Below are positions 17,990 through 27,015 of a stretch of 64,000 nucleotides of DNA, piece after piece. Below the pieces are notes generated by a model. It saw nothing but the letters and a program-made list of their open reading frames with translations. It did no database searches and was not told where the DNA came from. Location: NCBI GenBank assembly GCA_913776195.1, contig CAJYMH010000034.1, positions 1 to 64,000 of the forward strand, written 5' to 3'. The stretch is from an uncultured Caulobacter sp. (GTDB taxonomy: Bacteria > Pseudomonadota > Alphaproteobacteria > Caulobacterales > Caulobacteraceae). The translations under genes and the position numbers were made by a program. The first letter of the stretch is position 1; each line of letters starts with the position of its first letter.

Positions 17990-20242
17990 GTGCGCTTCAT
18001 GGCTTTGTTCGGCCGCCTTTCCTTGTCAGGGTTCGCGCCGCCCGCTTTCGGACGCGGGCTGAGGCGGCTTTCGCGATCGCGTTATCTGTTGGGCGGCGGC
18101 TACGCCTTGGCGGCCAGCTTGACGGTCACTGGTGTGCTGCTGGCCTCCTCTCCGCCCGCCAGCGGACCAGTCGATCCAGCGATCAACCTGATCCTCGTCG
18201 TTCTCGGCCTCAACCTGATCCTGATCTTGGGCCTTGCGGCTTTTGTCGGCTGGCGCGTCCTGCATCTGATCGGACAGCGCGCAAGCGACGCCGGAGCGCG
18301 CCTGCATCTGCGCTTCGTAGCCCTGTTCTCGGCCGCCGCCGTGGCGCCGGCGGTGATCGTCGCCCTGTTCTTCGGCGTCCTGGTCAATCGCGGGGTGGAA
18401 GACTGGTTCAGCCACCGGGTGCAGACCGTGGTGGAGAATTCCGCCACCGTCGCCCGCTCCTATGTCGAGGAGCAGAAGACCTATATCAGCGATCACGTGA
18501 TGCTGATGGCGGCCAGCCTGAACAACGCCGCCCCCGCGATCACCCATTCGCCCGTCGCCTTCAGCCACTTCCTGGCATCGGAAGCGCAGGATAACGGCTT
18601 CGCCGCCGCCTATGTCCTGGACGCCGACGGCCGCATTCTGGCCCGGGCTGAGGGGGAGGGCGCGCCGCCGTTCCTGGCCCCGCCTCGCACCAGCTTCGCC
18701 GGCGCGGACGAGGGCGTTATCTCCGCCCAGCAGTTCTACAGCGCCGACCTGTTCCGAGCGCTCTACCGCCTGCGCGCCTTCGAGGATGGCTATCTTTACG
18801 TAGTTCGCCCTGTGGATCGGGGCATCCTCAATCACTTGCGCGAGACCATGGAGTCGCTGGCCTCGTACCGTGAGGCGGCTAGCAGCCGTGCGCGGCTGCA
18901 AGCGGCCTTCGTTCTGAGTTATGTCGAGACGGCGCTGCTTCTACTGGTCGGTGCGGTGTGGCTTGGCATTGCAGCCGCCAACTCGATCGCCGGCCCCGTG
19001 GCGCGGCTTGTGCAGGCGGCTGGACGGGTCTCTGCTGGTGATCTGTCTGCCCGGGTCGCGGTTGAGCGTGGCCCTGAAGAGATAAGGGCATTGTCTAATG
19101 CCTTCAATCAGATGACAGCTGATCTTAAGGATCAGCAGGAGGCGTTGATCGCCGCCGGATATGAGGCGGAGGAGCGCCGTCAGTTCATGGAGGCGGTGCT
19201 CTCAGGCGTCAGCGCCGGGGTGCTCGGCCTCGATGGCAAAGGTCGTATCTCGGCCATGAACCGGCAGGCCGCTGTGCTGCTTGGCATCGACGCGGCCGCC
19301 GCAGGCCGCAGCCTTGCCGACGCGTCGCCCGAACTGACGCCCCTCGCGCAAGAAGCGATGAGCAGCGGCGTGGATGTCGAGGCGGAGGTGGATGTCATTC
19401 GAGGCGCCGACACCCGCCGGCTAAGGGTTCGCGCCTCGGGCGGCGACGGAGGCCTTGTTTTGACCTTCGACGACATCACCCGTCTCGTCGCCGCTCAGCG
19501 TAACGCCGCCTGGAAGGATGTGGCGCGCCGTATCGCCCATGAGATCAAGAACCCTCTGACGCCTATCCAGCTTTCGGCGGAGCGCTTGCGCCGGAAGTAC
19601 CGCAAGGACGTGACGCAGGATGTCGAGACTTTCGATCGCTGTACGGAGACAATTATTCGTCAGGTCGGCGATATCGGGCGCATGGTCGATGAGTTCAGCG
19701 CCTTCGCCAGGATGCCCGCCCCGAAGTTCGCGCCGGCCGATCCGATGGAGCTGCTGCGAGAAACAGTCTTCGCTCAGCGTGTAGCCAATCCCGATATCGA
19801 CATCGAGATCGTCGAGACCGAAATGGCCGGCATGCTGGTCTGCGACGCACGGATGGTCGGCCAGGCTTTGACCAATATCCTCAAGAACGCCGCTGAGGCC
19901 GTGTCCGCGCGTCGGGTGGAAGACTGCGAACTGAAGGGACGGATCGTCGCTGAAATGCACGCGGACGCTTCGTCCTTTTGCTTCGTGATCGAGGACAACG
20001 GTGTGGGCTTGCCGACCAAGGATCGTGACCGTTTGACCGAGCCCTATGTGACGACGCGCGAGAAGGGCACGGGCCTGGGTCTCGCCATCGTCAAGCGCGT
20101 GTTGGAAGACCACGGGGGCGATCTCGTCCTCACCGACGCCGGACATGGGCGGGGCGCGCGGGCGATCCTGCGCTTCCCCGCATCCGCACAAACCCAAGCC
20201 GCGCCGCGTCAAGGCGGGGCTGATCTGAAGGAGAGCGCATGA
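17990..20242 (+). CDS. ntrY: Membrane sensor histidine kinase NtrY
   Basis: A 750-residue kinase with three N-terminal hydrophobic helices (about 33-53, 62-88, 103-127), a periplasmic/extracytoplasmic region, a fourth helix near 305-325, a HAMP domain (about 325-380), a PAS domain, the His-containing motif [23 protein letters not shown], and ATPase motifs NILKNAAEAV, DNGVGLP and GTGLGLAIVKRV. It is the partner of NtrX, with an ATGA overlap. Such systems are tied to nitrogen metabolism, redox signals or the envelope. GTG start at 17990; an ATG at 17999 is an alternative. Confidence 0.95.
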   Translation: MRFMALFGRLSLSGFAPPAFGRGLRRLSRSRYLLGGGYALAASLTVTGVLLASSPPASGPVDPAINLILVVLGLNLILILGLAAFVGWRVLHLIGQRASDAGARLHLRFVALFSAAAVAPAVIVALFFGVLVNRGVEDWFSHRVQTVVENSATVARSYVEEQKTYISDHVMLMAASLNNAAPAITHSPVAFSHFLASEAQDNGFAAAYVLDADGRILARAEGEGAPPFLAPPRTSFAGADEGVISAQQFYSADLFRALYRLRAFEDGYLYVVRPVDRGILNHLRETMESLASYREAASSRARLQAAFVLSYVETALLLLVGAVWLGIAAANSIAGPVARLVQAAGRVSAGDLSARVAVERGPEEIRALSNAFNQMTADLKDQQEALIAAGYEAEERRQFMEAVLSGVSAGVLGLDGKGRISAMNRQAAVLLGIDAAAAGRSLADASPELTPLAQEAMSSGVDVEAEVDVIRGADTRRLRVRASGGDGGLVLTFDDITRLVAAQRNAAWKDVARRIAHEIKNPLTPIQLSAERLRRKYRKDVTQDVETFDRCTETIIRQVGDIGRMVDEFSAFARMPAPKFAPADPMELLRETVFAQRVANPDIDIEIVETEMAGMLVCDARMVGQALTNILKNAAEAVSARRVEDCELKGRIVAEMHADASSFCFVIEDNGVGLPTKDRDRLTEPYVTTREKGTGLGLAIVKRVLEDHGGDLVLTDAGHGRGARAILRFPASAQTQAAPRQGGADLKESA

Positions 20243-21630
20243 GCGCTGACGTTCTGGTTGTTGATGACGAGGCTGACATCCGCGAACTCGTCGCGGGGAT
20301 CTTGTCCGACGAGGGTTACGCCGTTCGCACGGCCGCGGATTCCGAGGCTGCGCTGGCCGCGATCCGGGCGCGCAAGCCGAACGTCCTGGTGCTCGATATC
20401 TGGATGCAGGGCGGCGGCATGGATGGGCTGGAATTGCTCGACCTGGTCAAGACGCTCGACCAGGACCTGCCGGTGATCATGATCAGCGGCCACGGCAACA
20501 TCGAAACCGCCGTGAGCGCGATCAAGCGCGGCGCCTATGAGTTTCTGGAGAAGCCCTTCAAGTCCGACAGGCTGATCCTGGTGGTGGAGAGAGCGCTTGA
20601 GGCGGCCAACCTGCGCCGGGAGAACCGCCGTCTGCGGGCTCAGGCGCTGACGCCGGATGGCTTGATCGGCAAGTCGGCGGCGGCTCAGGCCTTGCGCCAG
20701 CTGATCACCAAGGTGGCGCCGGCCAACAGCCGGATCCTTATCTCGGGACCGTCGGGCGCGGGTAAGGAACTGGCGGCGCGTCTGATCCACGAGAACAGCC
20801 CGCGCTCGCGCAGCGAGTTCGTGGCGTTAAGCGCCGCCGGCATGGCGCCGGAGCGGATGGACATCGAACTGTTCGGCGAAGAAGGCGAGGGCGGCCGTCC
20901 GCGCAAGATCGGCGTCTTCGAACGCGCCCATGGCGGCACGCTCTTCCTCGATGAAGTGGCGGACATGCCCCGCGAAACGCAAAGCCGCATCCTGCGCGTG
21001 TTGGTGGAGCAACGCTTCCGCCGCGTGGGCGGAGACTCGGACGTTCAGGTGGATGTGCGGGTGGTCTCGTCCAGTTCACGCGACCTGCGCGCCGAGATCG
21101 ACGCGGGTCGTTTCCGCGAGGATCTGTTCCACCGTCTGAACGTGGTGCCTGTCCGGGTGCCGGGCCTCGCTGAGCGTCGCGAAGACATTCCCGAGCTTGT
21201 CACTTTCTTCATCGAGCGGATCAGCGAGGCGACTGGCATGCCCAAGCGCCGGTTGGGCGACGACGCCATGGCGACGCTGCAGGTTCATGACTGGCCAGGC
21301 AATGTTCGCCAGCTGCGCAACAACGTAGAGCGGATGCTGATCCTCGCATCAGGGGACCCGGCCGAAGTGATCACCGCCGAAATGCTTCCTACTGAGGTCG
21401 CCACCGGCGCTCAGGCTGGCGCCATCGGGGCCGAACGGATCATCGCCCTTCCACTGCGCGAGGCGCGGGAGCTTTTCGAGCGCGAATATCTGAACGCCCA
21501 GATCATGCGGTTCGGCGGAAACATCTCTCGCACCGCCGCCTTCATCGGCATGGAGCGCTCGGCATTGCACCGCAAGCTGAAGTCCCTGGGCGTGGCGGGT
21601 TCGCGCGCGGGCGAAGACGAAGAAGACTGA
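20239..21630 (+). CDS. ntrX: Response regulator NtrX
   Basis: A 463-residue NtrC-family regulator with receiver domain (D53 in VLVLDIWM), AAA+ domain (Walker A GPSGAGKE at 170-177, Walker B LFLDEVAD) and a C-terminal Fis-type HTH (RTAAFIGMERSALHRKLKSLG). The L1 loop reads ELFGEEGEGGRPRKIGVFE, so GAFTGA is absent; this is a shared trait of alphaproteobacterial NtrX and suggests sigma-70-type control. Overlaps ntrY by ATGA and abuts the aminotransferase gene by TGATG. Confidence 0.95.
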   Translation: MSADVLVVDDEADIRELVAGILSDEGYAVRTAADSEAALAAIRARKPNVLVLDIWMQGGGMDGLELLDLVKTLDQDLPVIMISGHGNIETAVSAIKRGAYEFLEKPFKSDRLILVVERALEAANLRRENRRLRAQALTPDGLIGKSAAAQALRQLITKVAPANSRILISGPSGAGKELAARLIHENSPRSRSEFVALSAAGMAPERMDIELFGEEGEGGRPRKIGVFERAHGGTLFLDEVADMPRETQSRILRVLVEQRFRRVGGDSDVQVDVRVVSSSSRDLRAEIDAGRFREDLFHRLNVVPVRVPGLAERREDIPELVTFFIERISEATGMPKRRLGDDAMATLQVHDWPGNVRQLRNNVERMLILASGDPAEVITAEMLPTEVATGAQAGAIGAERIIALPLREARELFEREYLNAQIMRFGGNISRTAAFIGMERSALHRKLKSLGVAGSRAGEDEED

Positions 21631-22493
21631 TGTCCAGATATGCCTATGTGAACGGCGCCTTCGTGCGCCACCGGGACGCTGCGGTCCATATCGAGGACCG
21701 GGGCTACCAGCTGTCCGACGGCGTCTATGAGGTCTGGGCGGTGATGGACGGCAAGCTGGCTGATCCGGAAGGCCACTTCACCCGCCTGTGGCGCAGCCTG
21801 GACGAACTGCGCATCGCTCACCCCATGAGCCGCGCGGCCCTGACCGCCGTCTTGCGTGAGGTCGTGCGACGCAATCGCGTGAAGGAAGGGCTGCTCTATC
21901 TGCAGGTCACCCGTGGCGTCGCCCGTCGTGATCACGCTTTCCCCAACCCTGAGGTGGCGCCGGCGGTGACGGCGACTATCCGTCCTGTCGATCGCGCCGC
22001 GTCCGAGGTGAAGGCCGCCAAGGGCTACAGCGCCGTCACCGTGCCGGAGAACCGTTGGGGCCGCTGCGACATCAAGAGTGTCGCCTTGCTGCCAAACGCC
22101 TTGGCCAAGCAAGCCGCTCGGGAGCAGGGGGCTCTGGAGGCGTTCTTCGTCGATGAGCTCGGCTTCGTTACTGAGGGGGCGTCCAGCAACGCCTGGATCG
22201 TCGATCAGGATGGCTCGCTGCGCACTCGCGACACCCAAGCGAATATCCTTCGCGGGGTGACGCGCGGCACTCTTTTGCAGGTCATGGCCGAACAGGGGCT
22301 GACGGTGAACGAGCGCCCGTTCACGGTCGCAGAGGCGCAGGCCGCTCGCGAGTGCTTCATCAGCGGAGCCGGCAGTCTCGTCTCGCCGATCGTGAGCATC
22401 GACGGAAAGCCGGTAGGCGATGGCAAGGTTGGCCCCCTGGCGACGAAGCTTCGGGCCCTCTATATCCAGCGGGCTCGCGAAACCGCGATCTGA
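21630..22493 (+). CDS. dat: D-amino-acid aminotransferase (class IV PLP fold)
   Basis: A 287-residue branched-chain/D-amino-acid aminotransferase fold protein. It opens with YVNGAFVRHRDAAVHIEDRGYQ-type sequence, has the PLP lysine in RCDIKSVALLPN (about 150) and FVTEGASSNAWIV further on. These enzymes interconvert D-alanine and D-glutamate for peptidoglycan. It overlaps ntrX by 1 nt, the same order (ntrX-dat-hfq-hflX) seen in related bacteria. The substrate has not been proven, and a 4-amino-4-deoxychorismate lyase-like role is less likely. Confidence 0.92.
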   Translation: MSRYAYVNGAFVRHRDAAVHIEDRGYQLSDGVYEVWAVMDGKLADPEGHFTRLWRSLDELRIAHPMSRAALTAVLREVVRRNRVKEGLLYLQVTRGVARRDHAFPNPEVAPAVTATIRPVDRAASEVKAAKGYSAVTVPENRWGRCDIKSVALLPNALAKQAAREQGALEAFFVDELGFVTEGASSNAWIVDQDGSLRTRDTQANILRGVTRGTLLQVMAEQGLTVNERPFTVAEAQAARECFISGAGSLVSPIVSIDGKPVGDGKVGPLATKLRALYIQRARETAI

Positions 22494-22504
22494 CACAACT
22501 ACCC

Positions 22505-22514
22505 ACAACGTTGT
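22505..22514. promoter_or_regulatory. 10-bp palindrome in hfq upstream region
   Basis: ACAACGTTGT lies 101 nt before the hfq start in the 121-nt gap between dat and hfq, the only sizeable gap in this block and so the likely site of an hfq promoter. No operator family is assigned. Confidence 0.25.
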
Positions 22515-22614
22515 CGTGTTATGACTATTGCCGGGCCTCCTTCGGGCGGCCTAGCATCAACTGTGCGTGTGTGGAGGGCGTTGCGCTCTCCGGCCAATAA
22601 GAGGGAAAACCCCG

Positions 22615-22863
22615 ATGTCGAACGAAAAGAAACAGAACCTTCAGGACACGTTCCTGAACAGCGTGCGCAAGTCGAAGACGCCGCTGACTATTTTCCTGGT
22701 GAACGGCGTGAAGCTGCAGGGTGTCGTCAGCTGGTTCGACAATTTCTGCGTCCTGCTGCGCCGCGATGGCCAAAGCCAGCTTGTCTACAAGCACGCCATC
22801 TCCACCATCATGCCTTCCGCGCCTGTGCAGCTCTACGAGCCGGGCCCTGACCAAGACGATTGA
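22615..22863 (+). CDS. hfq: RNA chaperone Hfq
   Basis: An 82-residue Sm-like protein that pairs small RNAs with mRNAs as a hexamer. It contains Sm1 ([20 protein letters not shown] and VNGVKLQG) and Sm2 with YKHAIST in the KH-containing signature. The start at 22615 ([10 protein letters not shown]) was chosen because it has the AGAGGG box 10 nt upstream and matches the family; an in-frame extension to 22567 does not. Overlaps hflX by TTGA. Confidence 0.97.
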   Translation: MSNEKKQNLQDTFLNSVRKSKTPLTIFLVNGVKLQGVVSWFDNFCVLLRRDGQSQLVYKHAISTIMPSAPVQLYEPGPDQDD

Positions 22864-24173
22864 CCAGTAAATTCATAGATCACAGCGCGCCGGTCATCAC
22901 GGCGCTGGTGGTGCACCCCGTGCGGGCGTCCGATGGCGACGCCCGCGATCCCCAGGCCCGTCTGGAAGAGGCGGTCGGCCTTGCGCTGGCGCTCGACCTC
23001 GATGTCCGCGAAACGCTGATCGCCCCGATCCGCGGCCATACCCCCGCGACCCTGTTCGGCAAGGGCAAGGTCGAGGAGATCGGCGGCATTTGCGAGGCTG
23101 AGGCGCTCGACGCGGTCGTCGTCGACGATCAGCTCACTCCGGTTCAGCAGCGCAATCTCGAGAAGGCGTGGAACGTGAAGGTCATCGACCGCACGGGCCT
23201 GATCCTCGAGATCTTCGGACGGCGCGCCCGCACGCGCGAAGGCCGGCTGCAGGTGGAGCTGGCGCGGCTGAACTACGAGCGCTCGCGTCTGGTGCGCACC
23301 TGGACCCACCTTGAGCGGCAACGCGGCGGCACCGGTTCGACCGGCGGTCCGGGTGAAACTCAGATCGAACTCGACCGGCGTCTGATCGCTGACCGTATCG
23401 CCAAGCTGAAGAAGGAGCTGGTCGAGGTGCGCCGCACCCGCTCGCTCCATCGTTCGGCGCGCAAGAAGGTCCCGTATCCGACCATCGCGCTGGTGGGCTA
23501 CACGAACGCGGGCAAGTCCACACTGTTCAACCGTCTGACCGAAGCCAAGGTCCTGGCTCAGGATATGCTGTTCGCCACCTTGGATCCGACCTTGAGGACC
23601 GTGAAGCTGCCCGACGGGCGGCCCGCGATCATGTCCGACACGGTGGGCTTCATCTCCGACCTTCCGCACGAACTGGTTGAAGCCTTCCGCGCCACCCTTG
23701 AGGAGGTGCAGGAGGCCGATATCGTCCTGCACGTGCGCGACATCGCCGGGCCCGACACTGAGGCGCAGCGCCGCGACGTGGAGGGGGTGCTCAAGGAGCT
23801 CGACGTCACGGCCGAGGCTGGACGCACGATCATCGAGGTCTGGAACAAGGTCGATTTGGTCACCGATCCCGACGACCGCGTGTCGCTGATCTCAAAGGCC
23901 ATTCGCAATCTTGCTCACGCCGTATCGGCTGTGACGGGCGAAGGCTGCGATGCGCTATTGGAGCGATTGGCGACCCTGGTCGACGATGCGCCAGCGATCA
24001 CAGTCCACCTGTCCGCCGGCGAAGGCGAGGCTCTAGCTTGGCTCTACCGCAATGGCCGGGTGGAAGGGCGCGAGACCGACGAGGATGGCGCGATCAGCGT
24101 CTCTGCTCGCCTGGACGCCCAGGCGCGGGGCCGTTTCGAGAGGCTCTTCCCTGACGTGGTGGTGAGCGAGTGA
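22860..24173 (+). CDS. hflX: GTPase HflX
   Basis: Ribosome-associated GTPase of 437 residues that splits or rescues ribosomes under stress. N-terminal HflX domain with [10 protein letters not shown], a central glycine-rich segment [20 protein letters not shown], then the G domain: G1 GYTNAGKS (about 214-221), G3 [10 protein letters not shown] and G4 NKVD. TTG start overlaps the hfq stop, the classic hfq-hflX pair. The next gene overlaps its stop by GTGA. Confidence 0.96.
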   Translation: MTSKFIDHSAPVITALVVHPVRASDGDARDPQARLEEAVGLALALDLDVRETLIAPIRGHTPATLFGKGKVEEIGGICEAEALDAVVVDDQLTPVQQRNLEKAWNVKVIDRTGLILEIFGRRARTREGRLQVELARLNYERSRLVRTWTHLERQRGGTGSTGGPGETQIELDRRLIADRIAKLKKELVEVRRTRSLHRSARKKVPYPTIALVGYTNAGKSTLFNRLTEAKVLAQDMLFATLDPTLRTVKLPDGRPAIMSDTVGFISDLPHELVEAFRATLEEVQEADIVLHVRDIAGPDTEAQRRDVEGVLKELDVTAEAGRTIIEVWNKVDLVTDPDDRVSLISKAIRNLAHAVSAVTGEGCDALLERLATLVDDAPAITVHLSAGEGEALAWLYRNGRVEGRETDEDGAISVSARLDAQARGRFERLFPDVVVSE

Positions 24174-24721
24174 CGGCGGCGGCGGGGATTGTCGAGGCGG
24201 TCGCCCTCAACCCTCGCCATCGCTTCAGCAAAACGCCCGCCATGATGATCCGCCTGATCGAGGGGATTGGCGTCGAGGGCGACGCCCATGCCGGCGAGAA
24301 GGTGAAGCATCGGTCGCGGGCGCGATTCAATCCGTCTTTGCCGAACCTGCGTCAGGTTCACTTGATCCAGTCGGAGTTGTTCGACGAGCTCAACGCCGCG
24401 GGCTTTTCCATTCGCCCTGGCGACATGGGCGAGAACATCGCCACCCGTGGTGTCGATCTGCTGAGCCTGCCGACGGGGACCGTTCTGCGGCTCGGCGACG
24501 AGGCCCAAGTGCGGGTCACCGGTCTTCGCAATCCCTGCATCCAGATGGACCGCTTCAAGGACGGGCTGATGGCCGCGACTCTGGATCGTGACGATAACGG
24601 CGGGCTGATCCGCAAGGCGGGCGTGATGGCGGTGGTGCTGACAGGGGGACTGGTCACTCCGGGCGATAGCGTGATGGCGATCCGGCCGGCGCCGCCACAC
24701 CAGCCGTTGAAGCCGGTCTAG
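24170..24721 (+). CDS. MOSC domain protein
   Basis: A 183-residue MOSC (molybdenum cofactor sulfurase C-terminal) protein with GVEGDAHAG, RQVHLIQSELFDEL, RPGDMGENIATRGVDLLSLPTGT and the conserved cysteine in RNPCIQMD (about 124). Stand-alone MOSC proteins are thought to handle sulfur or the molybdenum cofactor; the substrate is not known. Coupled to hflX by a GTGA overlap. Its stop shares CTAG with the convergent mazG gene. Confidence 0.88.
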   Translation: MTAAAGIVEAVALNPRHRFSKTPAMMIRLIEGIGVEGDAHAGEKVKHRSRARFNPSLPNLRQVHLIQSELFDELNAAGFSIRPGDMGENIATRGVDLLSLPTGTVLRLGDEAQVRVTGLRNPCIQMDRFKDGLMAATLDRDDNGGLIRKAGVMAVVLTGGLVTPGDSVMAIRPAPPHQPLKPV

Positions 24722-25542
24722 GGCTTCTCCGCCGCCTTTGCGTTGTTCCAGAGCGTGTCCATCTCCGCCAGGTCCGACTCGTCCGGCGTGCGGCCGTCCT
24801 TGGCCAGTTCGGCCTCGATGAAGGCGAAGCGGCGGACAAACTTGGCGTTGGTGGCGCGCAAGGCGTCTTCCGGCTCCACGTCCAGCTTGCGAGCCAGGTT
24901 GGCGACCACGAACAGCAGGTCGCCCATCTCCTCGCGCGCCTTGGCGTGGTCGCCCGCCTCGATCTCGACTTCCAGTTCGGCGGTCTCCTCGCGCAGCTTG
25001 TCCAGCACCTCGCGGGTGGAGGGCCAGTCGAACCCGACGCGAGCGGCGCGCTTTGTCAGCTTCACGGCACGGGTTAGGGCGGGCAGGCCGGCGGGCACGT
25101 CGTCGAGGACGCCGCCCTTCTTCTTGGCTGCACGCTCAGCGGCCTTGATGGTTTCCCAACCAGCCTTCTGGTCCTCGACGTCATCATAGGCGTGGTCGCC
25201 GAACACGTGCGGATGGCGGCGCAACATCTTGTCGCTGATTGCGGCTGCGACCTGGGCGAAGTCGAACGCGCCTTGTTCCTCCGCCATGCGGGAATGGAAG
25301 ACCACCTGCAGGAGCAGATCGCCCAGTTCGTCGCGAAGGTCCGTCAGGTCGCCGCGCTCTATGGCGTCGGCGACTTCGTAGGCTTCCTCCACCGTGTAGG
25401 GCGCGATAGTGGCGAAGGTCTGCTCCAGGTCCCATGGGCAACCGCCTTGCGGATCGCGCAGGCGGGCCATGATCTGGATCAGTTGCTGAATCGCGGCGGC
25501 GGGATCGATCGGCGCGCTACTGGGCGGGAGACTGGACGACAT
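24718..25542 (-). CDS. mazG: Nucleoside triphosphate pyrophosphohydrolase MazG
   Basis: A 274-residue two-domain MazG that hydrolyses NTPs to NMPs, acting in nucleotide cleaning or the stringent response. First domain: RDPQGGCPWDLEQTFATIAPYTVEEAYEV, then DELGDLLLQVVFHS. Second domain: EETAELEVEIE and EEMGDLLFVVANLAR. The start at 25542 (MSSSLPPSSAPID) is preferred over the upstream in-frame ATG at 25614, which would lie deep in the MFS gene. It still overlaps the MFS gene's 3' end by 26 bp on the same strand. Confidence 0.94.
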   Translation of the reverse strand: MSSSLPPSSAPIDPAAAIQQLIQIMARLRDPQGGCPWDLEQTFATIAPYTVEEAYEVADAIERGDLTDLRDELGDLLLQVVFHSRMAEEQGAFDFAQVAAAISDKMLRRHPHVFGDHAYDDVEDQKAGWETIKAAERAAKKKGGVLDDVPAGLPALTRAVKLTKRAARVGFDWPSTREVLDKLREETAELEVEIEAGDHAKAREEMGDLLFVVANLARKLDVEPEDALRATNAKFVRRFAFIEAELAKDGRTPDESDLAEMDTLWNNAKAAEKP

Positions 25543-26908
25543 GGGCTGCGGAACTGACCGTGGCTTGAGGAGCCGCGCGGTCCATATCCGCCAGCTTTTG
25601 GCGAATCTCCGCATGGCGGGCTTCGGTCAGAGGATAGCGCGCCAGCACCCACGTCGCGAGCAGGGCGAAGCCGCCGGGAAGCGCGGCGTACATCCATTCC
25701 AGCCCTCGCATGGCTATGGGCGTGCTGGCGGCGGGATTGGCGGCGTCGAAGCCCATCCAGCCCAGGACAATGAAACTGCCGACGGCCAAGGCCATGCCGA
25801 TTTTGATGGTTCCAGTCAGGATGGCGTAGAGGGTTCCGGTGCGATCCTGGCCCGTGCGAAGCCGCTCTTCATCGCCAGCGTCAGCCAGCATGGCGCGCAA
25901 CAACACGCCGGCCGATGAATAGGGCAAGCCCGCCGCGATCAGGAAGGGCAGGGCGACCAGCAGGCTCGTGGCCGGCACAAAGGGAATGGCGAACTGAACT
26001 AGGGCGTAGATGACTGCGGCGGTCATCAGCGCCCGATGCTTGCCCAGCTTTTTAGCGACCATGGCCCAGATGGGGGCTCCGACGATGGCGGAGATGAAGT
26101 AGATCAGCAAAAGGGTCTCAGCTTCGGTCTTCGAGTAGCCCTTCACGTGCTCGAAATAGAAGAAGAACAAGGCTCCAGCGACGCCAGGGCCGATATGCAG
26201 CAACAGGTCGGCGAACAGGATACGCGCGATCGTGGGGCGGCGAATAAGGTCGAAGTAGGCGCTGATCCCGACCTTGTGCTCAATCCCAGAGGTCGTGGCG
26301 CGGGGCTCTGGAACCAACGCCAGGGCCGCGCCGACCGCCAAGGGAACCAGCATGACGATGAACCAGCCCATCGCCGGCACGCCCCGGATCGTCGCTTGAG
26401 GGATCGTGGCCAGCACCACGGGCAACACCAGGACAAGGATCATGCCGATGACGTTCCCGCTTTGCCACCAGGCGTAGATTCTGGAGCGCTCGTTGTAGTC
26501 GCTGGAGAGGGTCGAGCCCCATGCGCTGTGGGCTAGGGTGCATACCGAATAGCCTCCGTAGAGCACGCACAGCCACAGCCACAGGTACCCCAGTCCGACC
26601 CCCCGCTCGGCCATGAACAGCATCCACGTGGCGATCATGATCATCGGAGCGCCGATGCTGAGCCAGGGACGGAAACGCCCTGCAGACCAGCGGGTGCGGT
26701 CCAGCACGGTGCCGAAAATCGGATCGAATATGATGTCGATCAGCCGCACCAACAGGAACGCGGAGCCGACCGCACTGACGCTCAGGCCAAGGCTCGCCGA
26801 ATAATGGTTGGGCAGATAGACGACCAGCGGCAGGCCAAGCGCGGCGAGGGGGAGGGACGGCGCCGCATAGGCGGCCATGACCCAGGACGAGCGCCTTTGG
26901 CTTTGCAT
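25517..26908 (-). CDS. GPH-type sugar:cation symporter (MFS)
   Basis: A 463-residue, twelve-helix transporter of the glycoside-pentoside-hexuronide family (MelB/XylP-like). Visible markers are FDPIFGTVLDRTRWSAGRFRPWLSIGAP in the helix 2-3 region and SDYNERSRIYAWW near helix 5. Start set at 26908 (MQSQRRSS), which has GGGTGAAG just upstream; an ATG at 26929 is an alternative. It probably imports a mono- or oligosaccharide, perhaps linked to the sugar-acid genes further along. The 3' end overlaps mazG. Confidence 0.88.
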   Translation of the reverse strand: MQSQRRSSWVMAAYAAPSLPLAALGLPLVVYLPNHYSASLGLSVSAVGSAFLLVRLIDIIFDPIFGTVLDRTRWSAGRFRPWLSIGAPMIMIATWMLFMAERGVGLGYLWLWLCVLYGGYSVCTLAHSAWGSTLSSDYNERSRIYAWWQSGNVIGMILVLVLPVVLATIPQATIRGVPAMGWFIVMLVPLAVGAALALVPEPRATTSGIEHKVGISAYFDLIRRPTIARILFADLLLHIGPGVAGALFFFYFEHVKGYSKTEAETLLLIYFISAIVGAPIWAMVAKKLGKHRALMTAAVIYALVQFAIPFVPATSLLVALPFLIAAGLPYSSAGVLLRAMLADAGDEERLRTGQDRTGTLYAILTGTIKIGMALAVGSFIVLGWMGFDAANPAASTPIAMRGLEWMYAALPGGFALLATWVLARYPLTEARHAEIRQKLADMDRAAPQATVSSAAHVVQSPAQ

Positions 26909-26952
26909 TACTTCACCCTGCCGGCCCATTCGGGCTCGAAAATCGTTTCCTC

Positions 26953-26999
26953 GCCACGATCAGAGACCGTGGCAAGCGCTCTGGCAAGAGTGACTCTTG
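26953..26999. promoter_or_regulatory. Two inverted repeats upstream of the GPH symporter
   Basis: First repeat: GCCACG (26953-26958) and CGTGGC (26968-26973) with a 9-nt spacer. Second: CAAGAGT-G-ACTCTTG (26985-26999), a perfect 7-bp-arm dyad. Neither is followed by a T-run on the minus strand, so operators are more likely than terminators. Confidence 0.35.
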
Positions 27000-27015
27000 A
27001 TAAGTTTGCCGACGC

